Shown here piece after piece: positions 45,651 through 56,857 of a DNA stretch of 64,000 nt. The DNA lies in assembly GCA_903930435.1 (NCBI GenBank), contig CAIYYN010000058.1, forward strand, positions 1-64,000, in the 5' to 3' direction. The DNA comes from an uncultured Hyphomicrobiales bacterium (GTDB lineage Bacteria > Pseudomonadota > Alphaproteobacteria > Rhizobiales > Ancalomicrobiaceae). Numbering within the stretch: position 1 is the stretch's first letter; every line of letters begins with the position of its first letter. The position numbers and the translations under genes were made by a program. The notes beneath the pieces are model-generated. The model was given only the letters and a program-made list of their open reading frames with translations, was not told the DNA's origin and ran no database searches.

Positions 45651-46496
45651 GTGGCATTGCATTCTAGAAGCTTGCGCATCTTTATCGGAACTGTGTTGAC
45701 GTTGTCCGGGGTGTTGGCAAGCGCCGAATTGTGGTCAGGCGAGCCAGTTCACGATGTTGACCTGAAGGTCAAATACAAGATCAGCTTTCTTGGTTTTGAT
45801 CTGGCGCGTGCAAATTTTGCGGCCAAATTCGAACATGGTCTTTACGCAGCCCGCGTCGGCTACAAGACCACGGGCATTGTGAAGGTTTTTGCGGCTGCCA
45901 ATGGTGATGTCTCTGTGACTGGCGCGATCGAGAGCAATCGTGTCATTCCAGCCGAATTTCATCAGGCCACCAAGGAGAACTCGAAGGACTCCTCTGTTGA
46001 AATGGTGATGTCCCAAGGAAATGTCGTCACAAATGTTGCCTTGCCGGAGCATCTGCCCGATCCAAACCGGGTGCCGGTCAGAGACGAAAATCGCAAGGGC
46101 ATCCTCGACCCATTGAGTGCTTTACTCATTCCGATCGGCAAAAACACAGATCAGATCTCTTCGGCTTGCAATCGTACCATTCCAATTTTTGATGGCTGGA
46201 CGCGGTTTGATATTGCCTTGTCGCTCAAGGAAACAAAGTCGCTGGACAAGGGGCCCTTCAAGGGGGACGTCGTGGTGTGCTCGGTGCGATGGGTTCCGAT
46301 TGCGGGTCATGTACCGACGCGGGCCGGAACCAAATTCATGATGGATAACAAGAATATCGAAGTGATGCTCGCGCCGATCGGAGACAGCGGCTATGTCGCC
46401 CCGATCCATATCGGCGTTGAGACCCTTCATGGCCATGTCGATATCGACGCAACGGACTTCGTTGTGGCCAAGGCAGAGGCTGCGCCGGCAAACTGA
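45651..46496 (+). CDS. Exported DUF3108 family protein (second of two)
   Basis: About 281 residues with an N-terminal signal or anchor (SLRIFIGTVLTLSGVLASA). The mature protein repeats the pattern of the first copy: YKISFLGFDLARANF, KGILDPLSALLIPI, ACNRTIPIFDGWTRFDI and RWVPIAGH. The two proteins are clearly paralogues though diverged. I favour the GTG at 45651, with GGAGA eight bases upstream; a GTG at 45630 is the outer option. It is followed by a hairpin with seven Ts and then a long non-coding stretch. Function is unknown; envelope location is inferred from the signal. Confidence 0.75.
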   Translation: MALHSRSLRIFIGTVLTLSGVLASAELWSGEPVHDVDLKVKYKISFLGFDLARANFAAKFEHGLYAARVGYKTTGIVKVFAAANGDVSVTGAIESNRVIPAEFHQATKENSKDSSVEMVMSQGNVVTNVALPEHLPDPNRVPVRDENRKGILDPLSALLIPIGKNTDQISSACNRTIPIFDGWTRFDIALSLKETKSLDKGPFKGDVVVCSVRWVPIAGHVPTRAGTKFMMDNKNIEVMLAPIGDSGYVAPIHIGVETLHGHVDIDATDFVVAKAEAAPAN

Positions 46497-46586
46497 ACGC
46501 GGACGCTGGCAGCGACGTCGCAAACTGAAACAAAGTTATGAATTCACGTGCCTTTTTGGTTACCCGACTTCATCGCGTTGATCGAG

Positions 46587-46613
46587 CCGCAGGCTAGTTC
46601 TAGCGGTTTTTTT
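46587..46613 (+). terminator. Probable Rho-independent terminator
   Basis: CCGC (46587-46590) and GCGG (46603-46606) flank a short CTAG repeat, and seven Ts follow. The stem is short but the T run is good. It lies about 90 bases past the second DUF3108 gene. Confidence 0.55.
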
Positions 46614-47383
46614 GCGGGATCTCACAACATGCGGCTTCGAACGAAACGGGAATTTCCGCCGAAAAGCGATTCGTGCCCGCCTTGTTCTCGTTCGGATCCA
46701 GAGCTTAATAGCGTCCGGAGCCCCGTTCTTTATGGGTCTGATTTGCGCGACTAGGCACACCGACCGACTGCGTCAAAATGTACCGGACCCCTTAATATCT
46801 CTGACCCGGTCTCAAGCCCGCAGGCGCGAGAACGGATCGTTCATATGGACGACAATGACCAAACGACACAAGATATGGTTGGAACAAAAGAGGAAAGTTC
46901 GATAACGCGCGATTCGTGCACGAGATGTTGCCGGTGTGGTCCGTGTGTTAAGATCCTGGACCAGAGCGCGGATTTCGGGGCACTTGAGTGGCGTGTCGCA
47001 ATGGTGTCATTTTTTGAGACAGATGTATTGAAACCGATCTTGCTGGAACCGCTGGTATCAAACTCAGGATTCAGCATGAGGTGCTCGGTTGCGGAAAAAA
47101 CACATCATCTGAGAAGGAACAAAGACTGAATCTGATCCGCAAACCGATTCGGACGCGTTTCGTTCGGGACTCGTTCCAGTTGTTGCGGTGTCTGAATCCG
47201 TGTCCAGGCAGGCTAAGATGGGGGCGGACCGTGGGACCGGCGCTCCTTTCCCTTTCGCCTGACGTCCGTAGGGTTCTGACGATCAAAAAGACGCGCAAAC
47301 CCTTGCGCAATATGCTAGGCGAAATGGGCGAGGGTCCTGTTCGGGATCGGATGCCGTAGTTTGGCGACTGTTGTCTGGTATTG
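46614..47383. other. Longest non-coding stretch, upstream of the helicase gene
   Basis: About 770 bases with no gene I can support. Short frames exist, one with a CTRCCRCGPC cysteine cluster, but none has a ribosome site or family resemblance. It contains a GTTC-N7-GTTC site at 47162-47176 and a GCGCAA/TTGCGC hairpin near 47293. I compared it by eye with tmRNA, RNase P, SRP and 6S features and found no match. It may hold an unrecognised RNA or decayed DNA. Confidence 0.5.
47162..47176. promoter_or_regulatory. LexA-type box GTTC-N7-GTTC
   Basis: GTTC (47162-47165), seven bases, GTTC (47173-47176): the direct-repeat operator used by alphaproteobacterial LexA. It is about 208 bases ahead of the helicase start. 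Eight fixed bases occur by chance about once per 65 kb per strand, so this is suggestive only. Confidence 0.3.
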
Positions 47384-50300
47384 ATGTTCATGAATTTTAT
47401 GACACCGAAGCCGTTGCCGCCGTCCGTTCGGGCCAAGACCGTGACAGCGGTCCTCGGGCCGACCAATACGGGGAAGACCCATCTGGCGATCGAGCGGATG
47501 CTCGCCCACAAGGATGGGATCATCGGTCTGCCGTTGCGGCTGCTTGCCCGCGAGGTCTACGGAAAGCTCGTGGCGCGGGCTGGCGTCGAAGCCGTTGCGC
47601 TGATCACGGGCGAAGAGAAGATTACGCCGAAAAACCCGCGCTATTGGGTCTGCACCGTCGAGGCCATGCCACGCACGACCGACGTGGATTTTGTCGCAAT
47701 CGACGAGGTGCAGCTGGCCGCAGATCTCGAACGTGGTCATATTTTCACGGACCGAATATTGAACCTGCGGGGTCGTGGCGAAACACTCCTGCTGGGTGCT
47801 GCAACAGTTCGTAGCCTCCTTGAAAAGCTGCTGCCTGGACTGAATGTTGTGACTCGGCCGCGCATGTCCCAACTCACCTATGCCGGTCAGAAGAAGATCA
47901 CGCGTTTGCCACCACGATCTGCTGCTGTCGCGTTCTCGGCCCAGGAAGTTTACGAAATTGCGGAGCTGGTTCGTCGGCAACGCGGCGGCGCGGCAGTCGT
48001 TCTTGGGGCCCTTTCGCCCCGAACCCGAAACGCCCAGGTTGAGCTTTTCCAGTCAGGGGACGTCGATTTCCTGATTGCCACCGACGCCATTGGCATGGGG
48101 CTCAACCTTGATGTTGACCACATAGCATTCGCCGGGAACCGCAAGTTCGACGGCTTTCAATATCGATCCTTGTCTGCGGGTGAACTGGGGCAGATCGCCG
48201 GACGCGCAGGCCGCCACACCCGCGACGGCACGTTTGGTGTGACTGGTCGGGTCGATCCTTTCGACGATGATCTGGTCCAGGCGCTCGAAACGCATCAATT
48301 TATGCCCTTAAAAGTGTTGCAATGGCGCAACCCTCAGCTTGATTTTTCGTCGCTGCAAAGTCTCAAGCGCAGTCTTGAGCAGCCGCCGCGCGAAGAGGGA
48401 TTGACGCGCGCGCCACCTGCTGACGACGAAGTTGCGCTTGATCATATTTCTCGCGACGCAAGTATTGCCGATCTCGCGACCACGCGCCAACGCGTCGAAT
48501 TGCTGTGGGATGTGGCTCAAGTGCCGGATTACCGCCGTATTGCGCCCGCAAATCACGCTGAACTGGTTTCCACGATCTTTGAATCGATTGTCCGCGAAGG
48601 TCATATCCGCGAAGACTGGTTCGCAAAAAATGTGTCACAAGCCGACAAGACCGATGGTGATATAGATACGCTGGCCAACCGGATCGCGCACATTCGCACC
48701 TGGACCTTCATTGCAAATCGCATCGGGTGGCTTGCAGATTCTGCACATTGGCGAGAAAAGACACGCACGATTGAAGATCGCCTGTCGGATGCCTTGCATG
48801 AGAGGCTAACACAGCGCTTTGTTGACCGCCGTACATCAGTACTTATGAGACGCCTGAGAGAGAACGCCATGTTGGAAGCCGAAATAACAGCCGAAGGTGA
48901 TGTGCTTGTGGAAGGCCATCGCGTCGGTCACCTGCAAGGTTTCAGGTTCGCGCCTGATGCCTCGGCGGAAGGCACGGATGCAAAGGCAGTCCGAAATGCG
49001 GCTGCCAAATCGCTAGCCAGCGAGATTGAAGCGCGGGCCGAGAAGTTCTCAAAGGCGCAGAACTCGGAAATCATCCTGTCGTCCGACGGGACCCTGCGCT
49101 GGCTCGGGGAAGTCGTTGCGCGCCTGACGGCGTCCGATGATGCCTTGCGTCCGGGTTTCGTCGTACTGGCCGACGAGCAATTGACAGGACCTGCCCGCGA
49201 GAAGGTGGATCAGCGCCTGACGCTCTGGATCAAGGCTCATATCGAAACGCTTCTGAAGCCGCTCACCGATTTGCGCGATACCACCGAACTCGACGGCATG
49301 GCCCGCGGCATCGCGTTCCAGCTTGTCGAGGCCCTTGGCGTTCTCGAACGCAATCAGATCGCAGAAGAAGTCAAAGGGCTTGATCAGCCGATGCGCGCGT
49401 CGTTGCGCAAATTCGGTGTCAGGTTTGGTGCCTATCACATCTTCTTGCCGGCACTGCTGAAGCCTGCTCCGAGCGGGTTGATCGCGGAGCTTTGGTCGCT
49501 CAAAAATCCCGGTACCGACCCATCAGTTTCGGCTGCCCTGCATCAATTGTCTGCCTCCGGCAGGACGTCAATTCCCGTCGACAAGACCATTCCGAAAGCG
49601 CTGTACAAGGTGGTCGGGTTCCGTGTTTGCGGAGAGCGCGCGGTTCGGATCGATATTCTGGAACGGCTCGCCGATATCATTCGTCCGCTGATTTCCTGGA
49701 AGCCACTCGACGCGAGCGTCACGCCTCCCGAAGGAGCTGTTGCCACGGGTGGTGCCTTCACCGTTACAGTGGCAATGACATCCCTTTGCGGATGTTCCGG
49801 GGAAGATTTTGCCGGGATATTGAAATCGCTTGGTTATCGGCTTGAAAAGCGCAAGATCCAGCGTCCGGTTCGCCCGGCGAAAGCAACGCCGGCGGCTGTG
49901 GTGGCAGCGACCGCTGCCGAAGTGATTGCTGTACCGGTCGTTGGCGAGGAAACCGAGGGCGCAGTTGAGGTTTCGAGCACTGAGGCCGAGGAAGCAGTGA
50001 CGGTCACAACAACCGCCGAGGACGAGGCACCTCAAGCAGTTGAAGTCGTTTCCGAACCCGAAGTGACAGCCGAAGCTTCGGATGCCGTGCAAGCCGAGAC
50101 CTCGGATGTAACTGAAGCCGTTGCAGAGCCAGAGGCGGCTGTTGCTGAGGTCGATGCAGCAGCAGTCGAGGTCGAAGCGCCTGCCGTTGAAATGGAGACC
50201 GTGGAAATCGACGTCTGGCGTCCGGGCCGCTTTGAACGGGGCAACGATCAGCATCGCGGCCCGCGCCGGGACGCTGGCGAGCGGCGCGAGCGCTCTGGCG

Positions 50301-50737
50301 AGCAAGGAGCGCCGCGTCCGGCACGTCCGCCACGGGTGACTTATTTCCCGAATGCCCGCCCCCCGGCACAGGTTCAGGCAGATGGCGAGCCAGTTGTCGC
50401 ACCGCCGGTGCCTGAAGGTGCCGCAATCGCTGCTCGCCCGCCGCGTCCCGAGCGGACCGAAAATCGCCAACGCGGTGACTTCAATCGCGACAAGGAGCAA
50501 TCCGGCGCGAGGCGCGACGGGCAATCGAATGATGGGCGCAATAATCGGTCTGAACGCAACGATCGTGGCCCGCGCCCCGATCGGGAGCGTCAGCCGCGCC
50601 CGGATCAGGCTTCGTATCAAGCGCGCAACGACAAGCCACAAAAGGTCGACAAGCCACTTGATCCGGATTCGCCGTTCGCCAAACTGATGGCTCTCAAGGC
50701 CGATCTCGAAGCCAGGCAAAAAGGCGACAAGAAGTAA
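47384..50737 (+). CDS. Suv3-like superfamily 2 RNA/DNA helicase with disordered tail
   Basis: Large helicase-related protein of about 1117 residues, found across alphaproteobacteria. The helicase core (about 15-330) has Walker A in LGPTNTGKTHLA (near 25), DEVQ in AIDEVQLAADLE, TDAIGMGLNLDV, and motif VI QIAGRAGRHTRDG, resembling mitochondrial Suv3 and bacterial MgpS. A middle region (about 330-820) is family-specific. The tail has an acidic Glu/Val/Ala segment (about 835-940), then an Arg/Asp/Pro-rich segment (about 945-1118) that likely binds RNA. RNA turnover or translation roles are inference. Several ATGs lie near the start and none has a good ribosome site. The S4 protein follows after 10 bases. 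Confidence 0.85.
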   Translation: MFMNFMTPKPLPPSVRAKTVTAVLGPTNTGKTHLAIERMLAHKDGIIGLPLRLLAREVYGKLVARAGVEAVALITGEEKITPKNPRYWVCTVEAMPRTTDVDFVAIDEVQLAADLERGHIFTDRILNLRGRGETLLLGAATVRSLLEKLLPGLNVVTRPRMSQLTYAGQKKITRLPPRSAAVAFSAQEVYEIAELVRRQRGGAAVVLGALSPRTRNAQVELFQSGDVDFLIATDAIGMGLNLDVDHIAFAGNRKFDGFQYRSLSAGELGQIAGRAGRHTRDGTFGVTGRVDPFDDDLVQALETHQFMPLKVLQWRNPQLDFSSLQSLKRSLEQPPREEGLTRAPPADDEVALDHISRDASIADLATTRQRVELLWDVAQVPDYRRIAPANHAELVSTIFESIVREGHIREDWFAKNVSQADKTDGDIDTLANRIAHIRTWTFIANRIGWLADSAHWREKTRTIEDRLSDALHERLTQRFVDRRTSVLMRRLRENAMLEAEITAEGDVLVEGHRVGHLQGFRFAPDASAEGTDAKAVRNAAAKSLASEIEARAEKFSKAQNSEIILSSDGTLRWLGEVVARLTASDDALRPGFVVLADEQLTGPAREKVDQRLTLWIKAHIETLLKPLTDLRDTTELDGMARGIAFQLVEALGVLERNQIAEEVKGLDQPMRASLRKFGVRFGAYHIFLPALLKPAPSGLIAELWSLKNPGTDPSVSAALHQLSASGRTSIPVDKTIPKALYKVVGFRVCGERAVRIDILERLADIIRPLISWKPLDASVTPPEGAVATGGAFTVTVAMTSLCGCSGEDFAGILKSLGYRLEKRKIQRPVRPAKATPAAVVAATAAEVIAVPVVGEETEGAVEVSSTEAEEAVTVTTTAEDEAPQAVEVVSEPEVTAEASDAVQAETSDVTEAVAEPEAAVAEVDAAAVEVEAPAVEMETVEIDVWRPGRFERGNDQHRGPRRDAGERRERSGEQGAPRPARPPRVTYFPNARPPAQVQADGEPVVAPPVPEGAAIAARPPRPERTENRQRGDFNRDKEQSGARRDGQSNDGRNNRSERNDRGPRPDRERQPRPDQASYQARNDKPQKVDKPLDPDSPFAKLMALKADLEARQKGDKK

Positions 50738-50747
50738 CCCAGGCTGC

Positions 50748-51092
50748 ATGACACGACGTCAGGACAGATCACTACCTCCACCCGCCGGGACATTGTCCCA
50801 GCGTGTGGACAAGTGGCTCTGGCATGCGCGTGTCGTGAAAACGCGCACGCTTGCAGCCGAAATCGTTGAGGCTGGCAAGGTTCGCCGCAATCGCGAGCGG
50901 ATGACCAAATCATCGGATCATGTCAAGCCGGGGGACGTCCTGACGATTACCTTGCCCTCGCGCGTGCTGGTGCTTCGCGTCACTGGACAGTCCGAACGGC
51001 GCGGATCGCCAGCCGATGCAGCGCGGTTGTTCGAGGATATCGGTCAAAAGCCAAGCAATGATGCCGCGCAAGGTTTGCCAGAGCAGGCCTGA
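50748..51092 (+). CDS. S4 RNA-binding domain protein (Hsp15-like)
   Basis: A 114-residue basic protein with an S4 domain (about 18-80): RVDKWLWHARVVKTRTLAAE and AGKVRRNRERMTKSSDHVKPGD. In E. coli the relative Hsp15 binds stalled 50S subunits carrying a nascent chain. It follows the helicase by ten bases, so the pair is likely one unit acting on RNA or ribosomes. In many relatives fdxA and carD come next; here xerC is met instead, convergent with a 2-base gap. Confidence 0.9.
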   Translation: MTRRQDRSLPPPAGTLSQRVDKWLWHARVVKTRTLAAEIVEAGKVRRNRERMTKSSDHVKPGDVLTITLPSRVLVLRVTGQSERRGSPADAARLFEDIGQKPSNDAAQGLPEQA

Positions 51093-51094
51093 GG

Positions 51095-52042
51095 TCAGCC
51101 CCTCGGATGCGTGGCGCGATAAACGTCGATCAGGCGCGCCGCATCGACATGCGTGTAGACCTGTGTTGTCGAGAGGCTGGCATGGCCGAGCAATTCCTGG
51201 ATCGTCCTGAGATCGCCGCCGTCGCCAAGGATGTGAGTGGCAAATGAATGCCTTAGTGCATGGGGTGTCGCAGTCTCCGGCAGACCGAGCGAGCCGCGCA
51301 TGCGTTCAATCGCCAGCTGGATGATGCGCGGCGACAGTGGTCCGCCTTTCGCGCCGCGAAATAGTGGTCCATCCGACGGAAGCGAGATCGGGCACAACGC
51401 GGCGTAGGTCTCAACGAGACGGCGTACTGCTGGCATGACGGGTACGATCCGCGTCTTGCCACCTTTACCTGTCACCCGCAGCATATCGATGGATCCAATC
51501 GGGGCTTCCGCCCTGCGCAAGGACAAGGCCTCGGAGATGCGCAAGCCGACGCCGTAAAGCAGGCCCAGAACAGCGGCATCGCGCGCAGCGATCCAGGCGT
51601 CCTCTGAGAGGCTGGAACCGGCCTCGGTCACTGCCCGAGCCTGAAGGACATCGAGCGCCTTTGGCAGGGACTTCTTGGCCTTTGGCGACCGCACCGCACT
51701 GAAGGCGGCCGCATTGAGTTCGCCGCGCCGTTCCAGAAACTTGATGAGCGACCGTATGCCGGCCAATTGGCGGCCAAGACTGCGAGCGGCCATGCCATCG
51801 CCGCGTCGCCGGGCGAGGAACGACCGTAAATCCGCCGGCTTCAGTTGGCCAAGCATGGCGATGGTCGGTTGTTCTCCCATGTGCTCAGCCAGAAACGACA
51901 GGAATTGCCTGACGTCGCGATCATAGGCTTCCAGCGTCTTTGGCGAATAGCGTCGCTCGCTGCCGAGGTGACGTTGCCAGTCAGCGATGGCCGCGATCAG
52001 GTCGGGGGCAGCGAACACAAGCGAGTGCGGAGCGTGGGTCAT
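51095..52042 (-). CDS. xerC: Site-specific tyrosine recombinase XerC
   Basis: Works with XerD at dif to resolve chromosome dimers. From the ATG at 52042 it has 315 residues: a SAM-like N-terminal core-binding domain (about 10-100), then a catalytic domain with Arg in YGVGLRISEALSLR, HALRHSFATHILGDGG and the nucleophile Tyr in STTQVYTHVD. An in-frame extension of 43 residues upstream lacks support. It is divergent from priA over a short gap, an order conserved in Rhizobiales. I call it XerC because of the priA neighbour and the separate xerD near aroK. Confidence 0.92.
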   Translation of the reverse strand: MTHAPHSLVFAAPDLIAAIADWQRHLGSERRYSPKTLEAYDRDVRQFLSFLAEHMGEQPTIAMLGQLKPADLRSFLARRRGDGMAARSLGRQLAGIRSLIKFLERRGELNAAAFSAVRSPKAKKSLPKALDVLQARAVTEAGSSLSEDAWIAARDAAVLGLLYGVGLRISEALSLRRAEAPIGSIDMLRVTGKGGKTRIVPVMPAVRRLVETYAALCPISLPSDGPLFRGAKGGPLSPRIIQLAIERMRGSLGLPETATPHALRHSFATHILGDGGDLRTIQELLGHASLSTTQVYTHVDAARLIDVYRATHPRG

Positions 52043-52132
52043 GTCAGTCAGCCTATCGTATGCTGGTGAATGGCAACTTACCGTCGTCACGCCTATGTTG
52101 AGCTCTGGACGAATCGTTATGAAGGTTTTCCC

Positions 52133-54352
52133 TTGTCCGATCTCTTCGGTGTAAACCCCTCGGGTCCGCAACGACGCATCGTCTCGGTTCTGGTTCCAGC
52201 CCCGGTCGAGACGGCCTATTCCTATCGACTGCCTGCCGGTGTCGAAGCACCGCCGGGATCGATCGTCGAGGTGCCGCTGGGGCCGCGCAAGGTCATTGGT
52301 GTCGTTTGGGATCCCCCGGAACAGGCCGGCAAGCCGGTCAGCGATAATCGCCTGCGGGAAATCGAACGCGTCTTTGATGCGCCGCCGCTCCAGCCGAGCA
52401 TGCGCCGCTTCGTCGACTGGATTGGCTCCTATTATCTCATGCCGCGTGGCATGATCATGCGGATGGTATTACGTGCACCCGAAGCGCTGGAACCAGAGCC
52501 CAGGATTCGCGGGTTACGTCAGATTGGTGTCGAACCTGAACGCATGACACCCGCTCGAAAACGCGTGATCGATCTGACAAGGGATGGACTGGGTTGGTCC
52601 CGATCCGGTCTGGCTGCTTCCGCAGCTGTTTCGTCGAGCGTGATTGATGGCCTCGTCGCACAGGGCACGCTCGAAGAAGTCTGGCTGGAACCGGGGAAGT
52701 CGATCGACATTCCGGACCCGGATCATACGGCGAGCGCCTTGAATGAGGATCAGTCAGCCGCCGCAGATGTTCTCACATCCCGGGTAAAGGCTGCCGCCTT
52801 CTCCGTCGCCCTGATCGACGGTGTTACCGGTTCGGGCAAGACCGACGTCTATTTTGAGGCTGTGGCTGAGGCTCTGCGTATCGGTCGTCAGGCGCTGGTG
52901 CTTTTGCCTGAAATTGCGCTCACCGGTCAATTTCTGGATCGATTTACCGCTCGGTTTGGCGCGCGACCTGCCGAATGGCATTCGGAGGTCACGCCGAAAA
53001 ATCGGGCGCGAGTCTGGCGCGGCGTATCGACGGGCGATGTCAGGGTCGTTGTCGGCGCGCGGTCCGCGCTCTTCCTCCCGTTCAGGGATCTGGGCCTGAT
53101 CGTGATCGACGAAGAGCATGACGGAGCCTACAAGCAGGAAGAGGGTGTCAATTACCATGCCCGAGATATGGCGGTCGTACGGGCGCGGCTGGGTGGTTTC
53201 CCCGTTGCACTCGCATCGGCAACACCGTCCATCGAGACGCGGGTGAACGCTGACCTCGGTCGCTATGCCCGCCTGATCTTGCCCAACAGAGCCAGCGGGG
53301 CTGAATTGCCGGCCATCGAAGCTGTCGATCTTCGCCGCCATCTTCCCGAGCGTGGCAAATTCCTCAGCCCGCCGCTCCTGTCGGCCATACAGCAAACAAT
53401 ATCCAACGGCGAACAGACCCTGCTGTTTCTCAATCGCCGAGGCTATGCGCCACTAACGCTCTGCCGAACATGCGGCCATCGGTTTCAATGCCCGGATTGT
53501 TCGACCTGGCTGGTCGAACACAGATTTCGCGGCGTTCTGACATGCCATCACTGTGGACACACCGAACGTCGTCCAGACTTTTGTCCGACGTGCGGAGAGG
53601 TTGATAGCCTGATTGCCTGCGGTCCGGGGATCGAACGGATCGCGGAGGAAGTTGCCGATGCCTTTCCGGAGGCACACCGGATCATTCTTTCGTCGGATCT
53701 GCATGGCGGTGCGGCCCGCATGAAGGAAGAGCTCGCCGCTATTGCACGCGGTGAAGCCGATATCATCATCGGGACCCAGCTTGTGGCGAAGGGGCATAAC
53801 TTCCCGAAGCTTACGCTGGTGGGCGTCGTCGACGCTGATCTGGGACTGGCCCACGGTGATCCACGTGCGGCAGAAAAGACGTTCCAACTGCTTCAACAGG
53901 TTACCGGGCGGGCAGGGCGATTTATGAACACGCGCGGCGCGGCGCGCGGTCTTCTGCAAACCTATGCGCCGGGCCACCCGGTCATGAAGGCGATTGTCGC
54001 CGGCGACCGCGAAGCCTTTTACGCGTCGGAGATTGAAGACCGTCGAATCGTTGGGCTTCCGCCTTTTGGAAGACTGGCAGGTGTCATCATTTCGGCCGAT
54101 GACCGCGAAACAGCACAGGCTTACGCTCGGTCTCTGGCCCTGGCAGCGCCGAAAGCGGACAAAATTCAGGTTCTTGGACCCACCGATGCTCCGTTGGCCG
54201 TTGTCCGTGGCAGGCATCGCTTTCGACTATTGGTCAAGTCCGAGCGGACGGTTGATATCCAGACCTACATCAGGGATTGGCTCGCCCTCGCCGACAAGGT
54301 TCGCGGGAGCCTCCGGATCCAGATTGATATTGATCCGCAAAGCTTTCTATGA
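52133..54352 (+). CDS. priA: Primosomal replication restart helicase PriA
   Basis: Reloads the replisome at collapsed forks. About 739 residues: the 3'-DNA-binding domain (starting PQRRIVSVLVPAPVETAYSY), a helicase core with Walker A in DGVTGSGKTDVYFE and DEEH in VIDEEHDGAYKQEE, and eight zinc cysteines in CRTCGHRFQCPDC and CHHCGHTERRPDFCPTC. The start is uncertain: the TTG at 52133 has GAAGG seven bases upstream and leaves room for a promoter between it and xerC; the ATG at 52070 adds 21 residues and has no clear ribosome site. The atp operon follows after about 300 bases. Confidence 0.93.
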   Translation: MSDLFGVNPSGPQRRIVSVLVPAPVETAYSYRLPAGVEAPPGSIVEVPLGPRKVIGVVWDPPEQAGKPVSDNRLREIERVFDAPPLQPSMRRFVDWIGSYYLMPRGMIMRMVLRAPEALEPEPRIRGLRQIGVEPERMTPARKRVIDLTRDGLGWSRSGLAASAAVSSSVIDGLVAQGTLEEVWLEPGKSIDIPDPDHTASALNEDQSAAADVLTSRVKAAAFSVALIDGVTGSGKTDVYFEAVAEALRIGRQALVLLPEIALTGQFLDRFTARFGARPAEWHSEVTPKNRARVWRGVSTGDVRVVVGARSALFLPFRDLGLIVIDEEHDGAYKQEEGVNYHARDMAVVRARLGGFPVALASATPSIETRVNADLGRYARLILPNRASGAELPAIEAVDLRRHLPERGKFLSPPLLSAIQQTISNGEQTLLFLNRRGYAPLTLCRTCGHRFQCPDCSTWLVEHRFRGVLTCHHCGHTERRPDFCPTCGEVDSLIACGPGIERIAEEVADAFPEAHRIILSSDLHGGAARMKEELAAIARGEADIIIGTQLVAKGHNFPKLTLVGVVDADLGLAHGDPRAAEKTFQLLQQVTGRAGRFMNTRGAARGLLQTYAPGHPVMKAIVAGDREAFYASEIEDRRIVGLPPFGRLAGVIISADDRETAQAYARSLALAAPKADKIQVLGPTDAPLAVVRGRHRFRLLVKSERTVDIQTYIRDWLALADKVRGSLRIQIDIDPQSFL

Positions 54353-54652
54353 CTCTGGCAACGCGCGTCAGGTCTGTAAAATCGTGGACAGGACGGTTGG
54401 ATTTCTGGTCGGAATGCCCTCAACAGATGCCGAAAGTCGTCGGCACACTGCATCTGACTGTCAGAATCTCGTCATTCTCTAGGATTAGACGCGTCCACTT
54501 GTGTTGCGCCCACCAAAACCATGTGGTAGGACACGCCCGACTTCGGGGACAGAGCGTCGCTTGCGGCTGGATCTGACCGAATTTCAGCAAATGAATTCAA
54601 CGGGATGCGAAGATCGACTTCTGCATCCCTCGTTTTATGGGAGTTGATACGG
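54353..54652. other. Region between priA and the atp operon
   Basis: 300 bases without a supported gene. They must carry the atp promoter, since atp expression should not depend on priA, though I cannot pick a convincing -35/-10 pair. A strong hairpin lies close to the atpH start. Confidence 0.5.
54602..54629 (+). promoter_or_regulatory. Hairpin in the atpH leader
   Basis: GGGATGCGAAG (54602-54612) pairs with CTTC-T-GCATCCC (54618-54629): eleven pairs, one bulged T and the loop ATCGA. It ends 23 bases before the atpH GTG, followed by TCGTTTT. It could be a weak attenuator or an mRNA-protecting stem next to the ribosome site. Confidence 0.5.
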
Positions 54653-56742
<2,090 letters not shown>

Positions 56743-56857
56743 GCCATACGGTCTACTCAGGCCTCGGCTTGGGAAGACTCCGTGCCGGAAGCCTCGGCGG
56801 TCAATCAGATCGTCAGGCCGCCGGTCAGTGATATGATGTCTAACAAAGGGCGGCCCG

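Noticed and set aside
46845-47129. 94-codon frame with a CTRCCRCGPC cysteine cluster
   Set aside because: No ribosome site before the ATG, odd composition outside the cluster, and no family I recognise. Kept only as part of the empty-region note.
31779-52042. A dif site near xerC or xerD
   Set aside because: I saw no sequence resembling the 28-base dif consensus in the gaps next to either gene; xer genes are usually far from dif.
51093-52132. fdxA and carD after the S4 gene, as in many relatives
   Set aside because: Not present: the S4 gene is followed after two bases by convergent xerC.
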